A stretch of DNA of 64,000 nucleotides from Cellulomonas sp. 73-92 (GTDB lineage Bacteria > Actinomycetota > Actinomycetes > Actinomycetales > Cellulomonadaceae), in contig NZ_MKTH01000004.1 in assembly GCF_001898175.1 (NCBI RefSeq), forward strand, positions 186,001 to 250,000. Direction: 5' to 3'. The notes under the pieces were generated by a model that ran no database searches, was not told the origin of the DNA, and saw only the letters and a list, made by a program, of their open reading frames with translations. The position numbers and the translations under genes were made by a program. Every line of letters starts with the position of its first letter. Positions within the stretch are counted from its first letter, which is position 1. Positions 17,278 to 25,460 of the stretch are shown in pieces.

Positions 17278-18753
17278 GTGGCCGACCCTCGTGGATTCCT
17301 CACCGTCCGCCATCGCGCGCTGCCGGCGGACCGGCCCGTGGACGAGCGCGTGCACGACTGGTGCGAGGTCCACGCGCCGCACCCCGGTGACCCGCAGGCG
17401 CTCGAGCTGCTCCACGAGCAGTCGAGCCGGTGCATGAACTGCGGCGTCCCCTTCTGCCACTTCTCCTGCCCGCTGGGCAATCTCGTGCCGGAGTGGAACG
17501 ACCTCGTCTGGCGCGGGCAGTGGGCCGACGCCGCCGACCGGCTGTTCCAGACGAACAACTTCCCCGAGCTCACCGGCCGGCTGTGCCCCGCGCCGTGCGA
17601 GACGGGCTGCGTGCTCGGCATCAACCAGCCGCCCGTCACCATCAAGAACGTCGAGGTCTCGATCGTCGAGGAGGCCTTCGCCCGCGGCCTGGTCACCCCG
17701 CAGGTGCCGCGCTGGTACACCGGGCACACCGTGGCGATCATCGGCTCCGGCCCGGCCGGCCTCGCCGCCGCGCAGCAGCTGACTCGCGCCGGGCACACCG
17801 TGGCGGTCTACGAGCGCGCGGACGCCGCCGGCGGCCTGCTGCGCTACGGCATCCCCGAGTTCAAGCTCGAGAAGTCCGTCCTCGACCGGCGCCTGGCGCT
17901 GATGAAGGAGGAGGGCACGCGGTTCCACCTGGGTGTCGAGATCGGCCGCGACGTGTCCGCCGCGGAGATCGCCCGCCGCTACGACGCGGTGCTCCTCGCG
18001 GTCGGCTCGACGACCCCGCGGGACCTGCCGGTGCCGGGCCGCGAGCTGTCCGGCGTGCTGCAGGCGATGGAGTACCTCCCGCCGGCCAACCGCGCCGCGC
18101 GGGGCGAGGTCGTCGCCGACCAGCCCGTGGCCACCGGCAAGGACGTCGTGGTCATCGGCGGCGGCGACACCGGGGCCGACTGCCTCGGCACCGCGCTGCG
18201 CCAGGGCGCCCGCTCGGTCACGCAGCTGGAGATCCTGCCGCGGCCGCCCGCGGAGCGGCCCGCGGCCCAGCCATGGCCGACCTACCCCATGGTCTTCCGG
18301 GTCTCCAGCGCCCACGAGGAGGGCGGCGAGCGCGTCTACGCCGTCTCCACGGCGCAGATGCTCGGCGACGAGGACGGTGCCGTCCGGGCGCTGCGCCTCG
18401 TCGACGTGGCGCCCGTCGACGGCCGGTTCGAGCCGGTGCCGGGCACCGAGCGGGAGATCCCGGCGCAGCTGGTGCTGCTGGCGATGGGCTTCACCGGGCC
18501 GGAGCGCGGCCCGCTGCTCGAGCAGCTCGGCGTCGACGTGACGCCGCGCGGGACGATCGCGCGCGACGAGGGCTTCGCGACGGACGTGCCCGGCGTGTTC
18601 GTGGCCGGCGACGCCGGCCGCGGCCAGTCGCTCATCGTGTGGGCCATCGCGGAGGGCCGCGCCGCGGCCCACGCCGTGGACGAGTACCTCGCCGGCGGCC
18701 CCTCCGAGCTGCCGGCGCCGATCACGGCGAGCACGGTCAGCCTGCGCCTGTAG
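17278..18753 (+). CDS. gltD: Glutamate synthase small subunit (GltD), without adjacent gltB
   Basis: 491 residues, full length. It is the FAD/NADPH subunit that passes electrons to the GltB glutamine amidotransferase/synthase. N-terminal 4Fe-4S cysteines: CMNCGVPFCH...CPLGN and CPAPCETGCVLG. Then FAD site GSGPAGLAAAQQLTRAG and NADPH site GGGDTGADCLG. The N terminus MADPRGFLTVRHRALP is the classic GltD start, and the GTG lies 7 bases after TAGGCT. No large subunit is in the window, so either gltB is elsewhere or this is a GltD-like oxidoreductase with another partner. Confidence 0.9.
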   Translation: MADPRGFLTVRHRALPADRPVDERVHDWCEVHAPHPGDPQALELLHEQSSRCMNCGVPFCHFSCPLGNLVPEWNDLVWRGQWADAADRLFQTNNFPELTGRLCPAPCETGCVLGINQPPVTIKNVEVSIVEEAFARGLVTPQVPRWYTGHTVAIIGSGPAGLAAAQQLTRAGHTVAVYERADAAGGLLRYGIPEFKLEKSVLDRRLALMKEEGTRFHLGVEIGRDVSAAEIARRYDAVLLAVGSTTPRDLPVPGRELSGVLQAMEYLPPANRAARGEVVADQPVATGKDVVVIGGGDTGADCLGTALRQGARSVTQLEILPRPPAERPAAQPWPTYPMVFRVSSAHEEGGERVYAVSTAQMLGDEDGAVRALRLVDVAPVDGRFEPVPGTEREIPAQLVLLAMGFTGPERGPLLEQLGVDVTPRGTIARDEGFATDVPGVFVAGDAGRGQSLIVWAIAEGRAAAHAVDEYLAGGPSELPAPITASTVSLRL

Positions 18754-18998
18754 TCCGCCATGCGAGACGGCGCCGCGCCCGGCGTCGTCATGCGTCCCGG
18801 CAGGTGAGCGCGTCGCGCCCGGTTCACCGCCGTCCGCGGCCGACCCGGGTCGGGTGGACAGGTCGGCGAAGGGCTCCGTACGGTCGAAGACCTGGGGTCC
18901 GGTGCGAGGCCCCGACGACCGGCGTCGACGAGGCCGCCCTGGCACGGCGTGGCACGAGCCACACGTGCGGACGAGAACAGCCGACGCCGGAGGTCCGG
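18754..18998 (+). promoter_or_regulatory. 245-base leader region of the GT2-HlyD-GH81 operon with a candidate promoter
   Basis: No gene is seen here. TGGACA (18855-18860) and TACGGT (18879-18884) are 18 bases apart and form a credible promoter with a leader of about 108 bases. CAGGTC (18859-18864) pairs with GACCTG (18889-18894) around the palindrome CCGTACGG (18876-18883), so the promoter sits in a symmetrical element that could be an operator. GGAGG precedes the ATG at 18999. I could not match a known riboswitch class. Confidence 0.4.
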
Positions 18999-20696
18999 AT
19001 GGCTATCGCCGAGACGACCGCCCCTACGCGAGGGCGGCACCACCACGACGACGCAACGCCCGCGCGCAGCGCGGAGAACCAGGCGGCCCGCAGTCCCTCG
19101 TTGACCCTGCTGGTGCTGGGGGCCACGGCGGGCGTGGTGCTGTACGCGAAGTTCCTGCTCGCCCCCGCCAACCGCGGAGACTGGCTGCCCTACCTCATGG
19201 TGATCTCCGCGGAGACGGTGCTCGTGGCGCACTGCCTGCTGGCCATGTGGACGATCCTGTCCGGCGGCGCCAACCCGCGGCGGTTCGCGTTCCACCACGC
19301 GCAGGACCGGCTCTACGACTGGGCGGACATCCTCCGCGAGCGCTCGTCCGACGAGCCGTGGCGGTGGGCGATGTACCTGCACGACCGGCCGGTCTCGGTC
19401 GACGTGTTCGTCACCACCTGCGGCGAGGACCCGGCGCTGATCCGCCGCACCGTCACCGCGGCGATGGCGATGCGGGGCGCCCACACGGTGTGGGTGCTCG
19501 ACGACGGGGACAGCGACGCGGTCCGCGTCCTGGCGGCCGACGTCGGGGCCCGGTACGTGCGCCGCGCCTCCCACGGCGGGGCGAAGGCGGGGAACATCAA
19601 CCACGCGTTGACGCTCGCGCGCGGCGAGCTCTTCGCCATCTTCGACGCGGACTTCGTGCCGATGCCGGACTTCCTCCACGAGACGGTGCCGTTCTTCGCC
19701 GAGGCCGACGTGGCGTTCGTGCAGACCCCGCAGGTCTACGGCAACCTCGACACGGTCGTCTCGCGTGGCGCCGCCTACATGCAGTCGGTCTTCTACCAGT
19801 TCGTCCAGCCGGGCCGGAACCGGTTCAACGCCGCGTTCTGCGTCGGCACGAACGTCGTCTTCCGGCGCAGCGCGATCGACCAGCTCGGTGGCCTGTACTC
19901 GGACTCCAAGTCGGAGGACGTGTGGACGTCGCTGCTGCTCCACGAGCGCGGCTGGCGGTCGGTCTACATCCCCACCCCGCTCGCGGTCGGGGACACCCCC
20001 GAGACCATCGAGGCCTACTCGAAGCAGCAGCTGCGCTGGGCGACGGGCGGGTTCGAGATCATGGCGACCCACTGGCCCTGGTCGCGCGCGCGTCGCCTCA
20101 CGGTGGACCAGCGGCTGCAGTACACCGTGACCGCGACGCACTACCTGACCGGCATCGCACCGCTCCTCCTGCTGCTGGTGCCGCCGCTGCAGATCTTCTT
20201 CGACCTGACGCCGATGAACCTGTCGGTGAAGCCGCTCACCTGGGTCGCGTACTACGCCGGCTTCTACCTGCTGCAGATCCTCCTGGCGTTCTACACGCTC
20301 GGGTCGTTCCGGTGGGAGGTGCTGCTCCTGGCCACGGTCTCGTTCCCGATCTACGTCCGGGCGCTCGTCAACGCGCTGACCCGCCGCGACCAGGCCTGGC
20401 ACGTCACCGGGTCCCGCGCCGGGTACCGGTCGCCGTTCGCCTTCGTGCAGCCGCAGGTGCTGATGTTCGTCCTCCTGGCGGCGACGACCGTGGTCGGGGT
20501 CTGGAAGGACGCCGGCAACGGCTACCCCAGCCTCGCGCTGGCGTGGAACGCCACCAACACCCTCATCCTCGGCGGGTTCGTCGTCACGGCCCTGCGGGAG
20601 GGGCGCCGGGGCCGTCGCGCCGCTCGTCGCCCGGCCGCGCCGGAGCGGGTGGACGTGCTGCCCGGGGTCCCCGCGATGATCGGAGGTGCGCGATGA
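18999..20696 (+). CDS. Processive GT2 polysaccharide synthase (cellulose/curdlan synthase-like)
   Basis: 565-residue membrane glycosyltransferase. Two N-terminal helices (about 34-54 and 63-88), a GT2 domain (about 130-365), then five helices (about 380-400, 413-434, 438-458, 478-500, 512-531). Catalytic motifs of a processive synthase are complete: DDG (168-170), DAD (216-218), SED base (305-307) and QQLRW (343-347). It lacks the C-terminal PilZ domain of BcsA, so no direct c-di-GMP control is visible. The ATG follows GGAGG; the stop overlaps the next ATG. The GH81 glucanase two genes downstream suggests the product is a beta-1,3-glucan like curdlan, which some Cellulomonas strains make; cellulose or mixed-linkage glucan remain alternatives. 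Confidence 0.88.
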   Translation: MAIAETTAPTRGRHHHDDATPARSAENQAARSPSLTLLVLGATAGVVLYAKFLLAPANRGDWLPYLMVISAETVLVAHCLLAMWTILSGGANPRRFAFHHAQDRLYDWADILRERSSDEPWRWAMYLHDRPVSVDVFVTTCGEDPALIRRTVTAAMAMRGAHTVWVLDDGDSDAVRVLAADVGARYVRRASHGGAKAGNINHALTLARGELFAIFDADFVPMPDFLHETVPFFAEADVAFVQTPQVYGNLDTVVSRGAAYMQSVFYQFVQPGRNRFNAAFCVGTNVVFRRSAIDQLGGLYSDSKSEDVWTSLLLHERGWRSVYIPTPLAVGDTPETIEAYSKQQLRWATGGFEIMATHWPWSRARRLTVDQRLQYTVTATHYLTGIAPLLLLLVPPLQIFFDLTPMNLSVKPLTWVAYYAGFYLLQILLAFYTLGSFRWEVLLLATVSFPIYVRALVNALTRRDQAWHVTGSRAGYRSPFAFVQPQVLMFVLLAATTVVGVWKDAGNGYPSLALAWNATNTLILGGFVVTALREGRRGRRAARRPAAPERVDVLPGVPAMIGGAR

Positions 20697-21433
20697 GGTG
20701 GACCGCTCGGCTTCGGCTGCTCCTCGGCGTGCTGCTGGTCCTCGGGATCGTCGCCGTCGCGACGTATCACCTCAACGAGACCCGCGGGCGCGTGGTGAGC
20801 AGCTCCGCGCAGGTCCTCGGTCAGGACCTCACCATCGGGGCGCCCTACGGCGGCCTCGTGCTGGACCGTCGCGTCGACGTGGGGACCCAGGTGCACCAGG
20901 GCGAGCCGCTCTTCGTCGTCGACTCGGCGACGCTGTCGCTCGCGAGGTCGACCGGCGCGCGGCTGCCCGCGGCGACCCAGGTCGACGCGCAGGGACACCT
21001 CGTGGTCCAGGCGACCGCGGACGGCACCGTGACGGCGGTCAAGGCCGAGCCCGGTTCCACCGTGCAGCCGGGGGACCAGCTGGCGGTGCTCCAGCGCGTC
21101 GACACGCTCTACGTCGAGGCGCACTTCACCCTGACGCCGCAGCAGTACGCGCGGGTGCCGGAGAAGGCCGCGGTGCAGGTGCAGCTGCCCGACGGATCGA
21201 CGCTCGACGGGACCGCCGACGAGGTCCACGTCACCACCGTGGACGGCAAGGCGGAGGCGGTCGCGACCGTGACCAGCCCGCAGCTCGACGCCAAGGGCGG
21301 CCTGGTGGCGGCCGGCGCACCCGTGACCGCTGAGCTCGAGCTCCGGAACGACGGGTGGGTCACCAGGACGGGCGACCGGGTGCGGGCCCTGCTCGACCGG
21401 GTGCCCGCGCTGATCGGGAGGATCGGCCGGTGA
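20693..21433 (+). CDS. HlyD-like membrane adaptor protein
   Basis: 246 residues: one N-terminal membrane helix (about 7-25), then an external region built like a periplasmic adaptor. A biotinyl/lipoyl-like half motif (LTIGAPYGGLVLDRRVDVGTQV and GEPLFVVDSATL) is followed by the second half (VQATADGTVTAVKAEPGSTV, GDQLAVL) and a beta-barrel-like segment (YVEAHFTLTPQQYARV). No long coiled coil, so it is a short HlyD fold like the periplasmic part of Alg44 in alginate synthesis. It overlaps the synthase by ATGA and the glucanase by GTGA. A role in guiding the nascent polymer through the thick cell wall is inferred. Confidence 0.8.
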   Translation: MRWTARLRLLLGVLLVLGIVAVATYHLNETRGRVVSSSAQVLGQDLTIGAPYGGLVLDRRVDVGTQVHQGEPLFVVDSATLSLARSTGARLPAATQVDAQGHLVVQATADGTVTAVKAEPGSTVQPGDQLAVLQRVDTLYVEAHFTLTPQQYARVPEKAAVQVQLPDGSTLDGTADEVHVTTVDGKAEAVATVTSPQLDAKGGLVAAGAPVTAELELRNDGWVTRTGDRVRALLDRVPALIGRIGR

Positions 21434-23499
21434 GGGCCCGCGCCGCGTGGGTCGGCGCCGCTGCCGGCCTCCTTCTCCTGGCCGGCTGCACGGGTGCGCC
21501 GTCGGCCGGCCCGACCGGGACGGGGACGGGCACCGCCACCCCCGTCCCCGGTCCGCCGGACGCGCCGGCGGCCACCGTGGACGAGGCGGCGCTCGTCGCC
21601 GGCGTGCAGCACGCCTCGATCGCCACCGTCCACCCCGCCCGCCTGGCGCCCGGCCTGGCGCCGCCGTCGAACCGGTGGTACTCGGGGCTCGTCTTCGGCG
21701 CCACGCCGCAGCCCGTGTTCCCGATGCCCCAGTCGTTCGCGCTCACCGCGACCGGGTTCGACGTCGGGCTGCCGCACCCGACCGCCCAGCCTGCCGTGAT
21801 CGCGGCGCCGCACGTCCCTGCCGTCACGGTGGACGCGGGCGCCGCGTCCGCGGAGGTGACGGCGGCGGACCCGGTCGCCGTGACCGTCGCCCTGCTCGAC
21901 GGCTCGGGCGGGACGGTGGGACACGTCGCGCTGGCGGAGGGCTCGCCCTTCGTCTCGTTCACCGCCGACCGCGCGACGACGCTGGCCGTGACCGTCACCG
22001 GTGGTGCCGGGTTCCAGGGCGGCACGCCCGCGGCGACCGCGACGATCGACGGCACCACGTGGGGCCTGGTGGCGCCCGCGGGCGCGCTGGCGGGCGACCG
22101 GGTGCGGCTCGCGCCCGGCCAGACCGCCACGTGGTACCCGCTGCCGGACGGCGCCGCGCCGGCGGCGGCCGACGCGCTCGCCGCGGCGGCGGGGGACCCG
22201 GTGACGGGTGTCGACGTCCGCTACGGGGTGGACAAGGACGTCGCCCGCACGACGCTGGTGTACCGCACGGCGCACGGCACCCCGAGCGCGTACGTGCTGG
22301 CCCCGCACCAGCGCGCCGGCAGGCAGCCGGCACGGACCGGGTGCGGCCTCGGGACGTACCACAGCGTGCTCGGCGACCTGCAGCTGTGCGCCGGCTCCCA
22401 GCTCGACGCCTTCGCACAGACCGTGCCGCCCGCCGGGTCCCTCGACCTGGCGCACGTCGACGACGCCCGCCGGACGGCCATCGTCACGCAGCTGCGCGCC
22501 GACGTGGCGGCGACGCCCGACTTCCCGGCGGACACCTACTTCGGTGGCAAGGCGCTGTACCGGGCGGCGACGCTCGTCGTGCTCGGCGAGCAGCTCGGTG
22601 CGTCCGACGTGGTCGCGCCGCTGCGTGCCCGCACCGAGCAGGCGCTGCGCACCTGGACCGAGCCGCAGGGGTGCGCGAGCCGGGCCGCCCAGTGCTTCGT
22701 CTACGACGAGGCCGCGCGCTCCGTCGTCGGGCGGACGCCGTCGTTCGGGTCCGACCAGCTCAACGACCACCACTTCCACTACGGCTACTTCCTCGCGGCC
22801 GCCGGCCTGCTGGCGGCGCGGGACCACGCGCTCGTCGGCCCGCTGCGACCGGTGATGGACCTGCTGGGCCAGGACATCGCCGCGGCGAGCGCAACCCCAC
22901 AGCTGCCGCAACTGCGGGTCTTCGACCCGTGGGCCGGCCACTCGTGGGCCTCCGGGACGGCTCCCTTCGCCGACGGCAACAACCAGGAGTCGGTTTCCGA
23001 GGCGGTGAACGCCTGGAATGGCCTCGGCCTGTGGGCGCAGGCCAGCGGCCAACCGGCCCTCGTCACCGAGGCCACCTGGCTGGCCTCGACGGAGGCCGCC
23101 GCCGGTCGCGCCTACTGGACGGCACCGGACCTGTCCGCCTTCCCCGGCTTCGCGCACCACGTGACCTCGATCGTGTGGGGCGGCAAGCGGGACTACGCCA
23201 CCTGGTTCAGCCCGGCCCCGAGCGCGATGCTCGGCATCGAGCTGATCCCGATGAACCCGGCCTCCGGGTGGCTCGCGGCCGGCGTCGACCCGGCCCGCAT
23301 CACTGCGGCGGTGGACGAGGCGGCGTCCGGTGGCTACGGCGTGCCGTTCGGGGACTACCTCCTGGCGTACCGCGCGCTGGCCGGGCACGACGAGGCCGCC
23401 GCGGCCTGGCAGCAGGCGGTGGCGCTGCCGGACTCCGCGATCGACAACGGCGACTCCCGCGCCTACCTCCTGGCGTGGATCGTCGCGCACGGCGGCTGA
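21430..23499 (+). CDS. GH81 endo-beta-1,3-glucanase, lipoprotein
   Basis: 689 residues. Signal peptide with lipobox LAGC (Cys 20), then a Thr/Pro/Gly linker and a GH81 domain. Early landmark: SNRWYSGLVFG. Core landmarks: NDHHFHYGYF (Asp near 446) and NNQESVSEAVNAW with Glu 520 and Glu 524, the acidic residues that form the GH81 catalytic centre. GH81 enzymes are essentially specific for beta-1,3-glucan, so this gene is the best indicator of what the operon makes. Membrane attachment in the same operon as a synthase parallels BcsZ in cellulose operons, and implies a role in trimming or releasing the polymer rather than feeding. Confidence 0.88.
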   Translation: MRARAAWVGAAAGLLLLAGCTGAPSAGPTGTGTGTATPVPGPPDAPAATVDEAALVAGVQHASIATVHPARLAPGLAPPSNRWYSGLVFGATPQPVFPMPQSFALTATGFDVGLPHPTAQPAVIAAPHVPAVTVDAGAASAEVTAADPVAVTVALLDGSGGTVGHVALAEGSPFVSFTADRATTLAVTVTGGAGFQGGTPAATATIDGTTWGLVAPAGALAGDRVRLAPGQTATWYPLPDGAAPAAADALAAAAGDPVTGVDVRYGVDKDVARTTLVYRTAHGTPSAYVLAPHQRAGRQPARTGCGLGTYHSVLGDLQLCAGSQLDAFAQTVPPAGSLDLAHVDDARRTAIVTQLRADVAATPDFPADTYFGGKALYRAATLVVLGEQLGASDVVAPLRARTEQALRTWTEPQGCASRAAQCFVYDEAARSVVGRTPSFGSDQLNDHHFHYGYFLAAAGLLAARDHALVGPLRPVMDLLGQDIAAASATPQLPQLRVFDPWAGHSWASGTAPFADGNNQESVSEAVNAWNGLGLWAQASGQPALVTEATWLASTEAAAGRAYWTAPDLSAFPGFAHHVTSIVWGGKRDYATWFSPAPSAMLGIELIPMNPASGWLAAGVDPARITAAVDEAASGGYGVPFGDYLLAYRALAGHDEAAAAWQQAVALPDSAIDNGDSRAYLLAWIVAHGG

Positions 23500-23513
23500 G
23501 GGGGCGGCGTCGG

Positions 23514-23519
23514 TAGGGT
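23514..23519 (+). promoter_or_regulatory. Leaderless -10 (TAGGGT) of dapE
   Basis: TAGGGT ends 6 bases before the dapE GTG, 15 bases after the glucanase stop. Confidence 0.5.
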
Positions 23520-23525
23520 CACGGC

Positions 23526-24596
23526 GTGGCCCTCGACCTGTCCGCCGACCTGCTGTCGCTGACGCGCGCCGTCGTCGACGTCCCCTCCGAGTCCGGCGAC
23601 GAGGCCGCGCTCGCGGACCTCGTCGAGCGCGCGCTGCGCGCCCACGCGCACCTGCGGGTGGACCGCGACGGCGACACCGTGGTCGCGCGCACCGATCTCG
23701 GCCGGCCGCGCCGCGTGGTGGTCGCCGGGCACCTCGACACCGTGCCGATCGCAGGCAACGTGCCGAGCCGCGTCGAGGACGGCGTCGTGTGGGGCCGCGG
23801 CACGGTCGACATGAAGGCCGGCGTGGCGCTGATGCTGTCCCTCGCGGCGGCGCTCGACGAGCCCACGACCGACGTCACCTGGGTGTTCTACGACCACGAG
23901 GAGGTCGCCGCCGAGCTCAACGGCCTCGGCCGCGTCGCGACCGCGCACCCCGACTGGCTCGCCGCGGACTTCGCGGTGCTGGGGGAGCCCACCGACGGCG
24001 GCGTCGAGGGCGGCTGCAACGGCACGCTGCGCGCCGAGGTCGTCGTCCCGGGCGTGGCGGCGCACTCGGCCCGCGCGTGGACGGGGGTCAACGCGATCCA
24101 CAGGGCGGGCGAGGTGCTGCGCCGGCTGGAGGCCTACCGGCCCGTCACCGTCACCGTCGACGGCCTCGACTACCGCGAGGGCCTCAACGCGGTGCTCATC
24201 ACGGGCGGCACCGCGGGCAACGTCATCCCGGACCGCTGCGTCGTCACCGTGAACTATCGGTTCGCCCCGTCGCGCTCGGTCGACGAGGCGGCGGCGCACG
24301 TGCGCGACGTCCTCGACGGCTTCGACGTGCGGGTCGTCGACGCGGCCGCGGGCGCCCGCCCCGGCCTGGACCACCCGGCCGCCCGCGGCTTCGTCGACGC
24401 CGTGCTGGGGGCCACCGGCCGGGCGCCGGTGGCCAAGCTGGGCTGGACGGACGTCGCCCGGTTCGCCGCCCTGGGGATCCCGGCGGTGAACTTCGGCCCC
24501 GGCGACCCCCTGCTCGCGCACACGGCCGACGAGCGGTGCCCGGTGGCGCAGATCGAGCAGGTCCACGCCGCGCTGCGCGCCTGGCTCACGGCCTGA
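23526..24596 (+). CDS. dapE: Succinyl-diaminopimelate desuccinylase
   Basis: 356-residue M20 metallopeptidase-fold amidohydrolase that releases succinate to give LL-DAP. Metal site motifs: VVAGHLDTVP, then GRGTVDMKAGVA, then FYDHEEVAAELNGLG (catalytic and metal-binding Glu). The dimerisation domain begins around residue 180 (GVAAHSARAWTGVNAI). Actinobacterial DapE has this length. It starts at GTG with a -10 just upstream, so it is independent of the glucan operon. Neighbours LOG and folP2-type genes follow the same order as in mycobacteria. Confidence 0.93.
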   Translation: MALDLSADLLSLTRAVVDVPSESGDEAALADLVERALRAHAHLRVDRDGDTVVARTDLGRPRRVVVAGHLDTVPIAGNVPSRVEDGVVWGRGTVDMKAGVALMLSLAAALDEPTTDVTWVFYDHEEVAAELNGLGRVATAHPDWLAADFAVLGEPTDGGVEGGCNGTLRAEVVVPGVAAHSARAWTGVNAIHRAGEVLRRLEAYRPVTVTVDGLDYREGLNAVLITGGTAGNVIPDRCVVTVNYRFAPSRSVDEAAAHVRDVLDGFDVRVVDAAAGARPGLDHPAARGFVDAVLGATGRAPVAKLGWTDVARFAALGIPAVNFGPGDPLLAHTADERCPVAQIEQVHAALRAWLTA

Positions 24597-24618
24597 CCAC
24601 CGGCCCAGGTTCCGGCCC

Positions 24619-24624
24619 TAGGCT
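24619..24624 (+). promoter_or_regulatory. Leaderless -10 (TAGGCT) of the LOG gene
   Basis: TAGGCT ends 7 bases before the ATG at 24632. Confidence 0.5.
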
Positions 24625-24631
24625 GACCCGC

Positions 24632-25456
24632 ATGACCGAGGAGAGCCCGGACCCGGGCGCGGCCAAGCGACGCAAGGGCAACGGCTACCGCCGCGGTCCC
24701 GTGGTGCTGCGCGGGGCGCAGGTCCCGGCCACGACGTCCGACGAGCGCCTGCTGCAGCGCGTCGACAAGGTGACCTGGCTGCACGACGACCCGTGGCGCG
24801 TCATGCGCATCACGAGCGAGTTCGTCGAGGGTTTCGGCGCGCTGGCCGAGGTCGGGCCCGCGGTGAGCGTGTTCGGCTCCGCCCGGATCCGCAAGGGCGA
24901 CCCGGAGTACGCGCTGGCGCGGCAGATCTCCGCAGGCCTGGTCGCCGCCGGCTACGCGGTCATCACCGGGGGCGGCCCGGGGATCATGGAGGCGGCCAAC
25001 CGGGGCGCCGTCGAGGCGCACGGCCTGTCGGTGGGGCTCGGCATCGAGCTGCCGCACGAGCAGGGCCTCAACAAGTGGGTGGACCTCGGGATCCACTTCC
25101 GCTACTTCTTCGCCCGCAAGACGATGTTCGTCAAGTACGCCGAGGGCTTCGTCGTGCTGCCCGGCGGGTTCGGCACGCTCGACGAGCTGTTCGAGTCGCT
25201 CACGCTGGTGCAGACGCAGAAGGTCAAGGGCTTCCCGATCGTGCTCGTCGGCACGGAGTTCTGGGGCGGTCTCATCGACTGGATCCGGGCGACGGTGGCC
25301 GAGCGCGGGCTCATCTCGCCGACGGACGTCGACCTGCTCCACCTGACCGACGACCCCGACGAGGCCGTGCGCATCGTCGTCGAGCGCGCCGCCGAGCTGC
25401 GCGCCCAGGAGGAGGCGGCGTCCGAGCGTGCGGCCGAGGGCGACGCAGGGTGGTAG
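24632..25456 (+). CDS. LOG-family protein (TIGR00730), putative nucleotide 5'-monophosphate phosphoribohydrolase
   Basis: 274 residues with a Rossmann-like fold. Motifs: VSVFGSARI, ITGGGPGIMEAANRGA, and PGGFGTLDELFE (the PGGxGTxxE signature). An N-terminal extension of about 75 basic and polar residues precedes the core. Family members cleave N6-substituted AMP (cytokinin riboside monophosphate) or other nucleotides; the natural substrate here is unknown. The ATG lies 7 bases after TAGGCT. It lies between dapE and the FolP2-type gene, as in mycobacteria (Rv1205 neighbourhood by recollection). Confidence 0.9.
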   Translation: MTEESPDPGAAKRRKGNGYRRGPVVLRGAQVPATTSDERLLQRVDKVTWLHDDPWRVMRITSEFVEGFGALAEVGPAVSVFGSARIRKGDPEYALARQISAGLVAAGYAVITGGGPGIMEAANRGAVEAHGLSVGLGIELPHEQGLNKWVDLGIHFRYFFARKTMFVKYAEGFVVLPGGFGTLDELFESLTLVQTQKVKGFPIVLVGTEFWGGLIDWIRATVAERGLISPTDVDLLHLTDDPDEAVRIVVERAAELRAQEEAASERAAEGDAGW

Positions 25457-25460
25457 GGGC

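Noticed and set aside
18754..18998. A c-di-GMP or c-di-AMP riboswitch in the leader of the glucan operon
   Set aside because: I could not find the conserved core sequences of either class; only a symmetrical promoter element is supported.
18999..20696. Cellulose synthase BcsA with PilZ domain
   Set aside because: No PilZ RxxxR or DxSxxG motif follows the last helices; the C-terminal tail is only about 35 residues.
25428..25460. Upstream start for the FolP2-type gene
   Set aside because: It would lie within the end of the LOG gene and add 11 residues (RPRATQGGRG) unlike the family.
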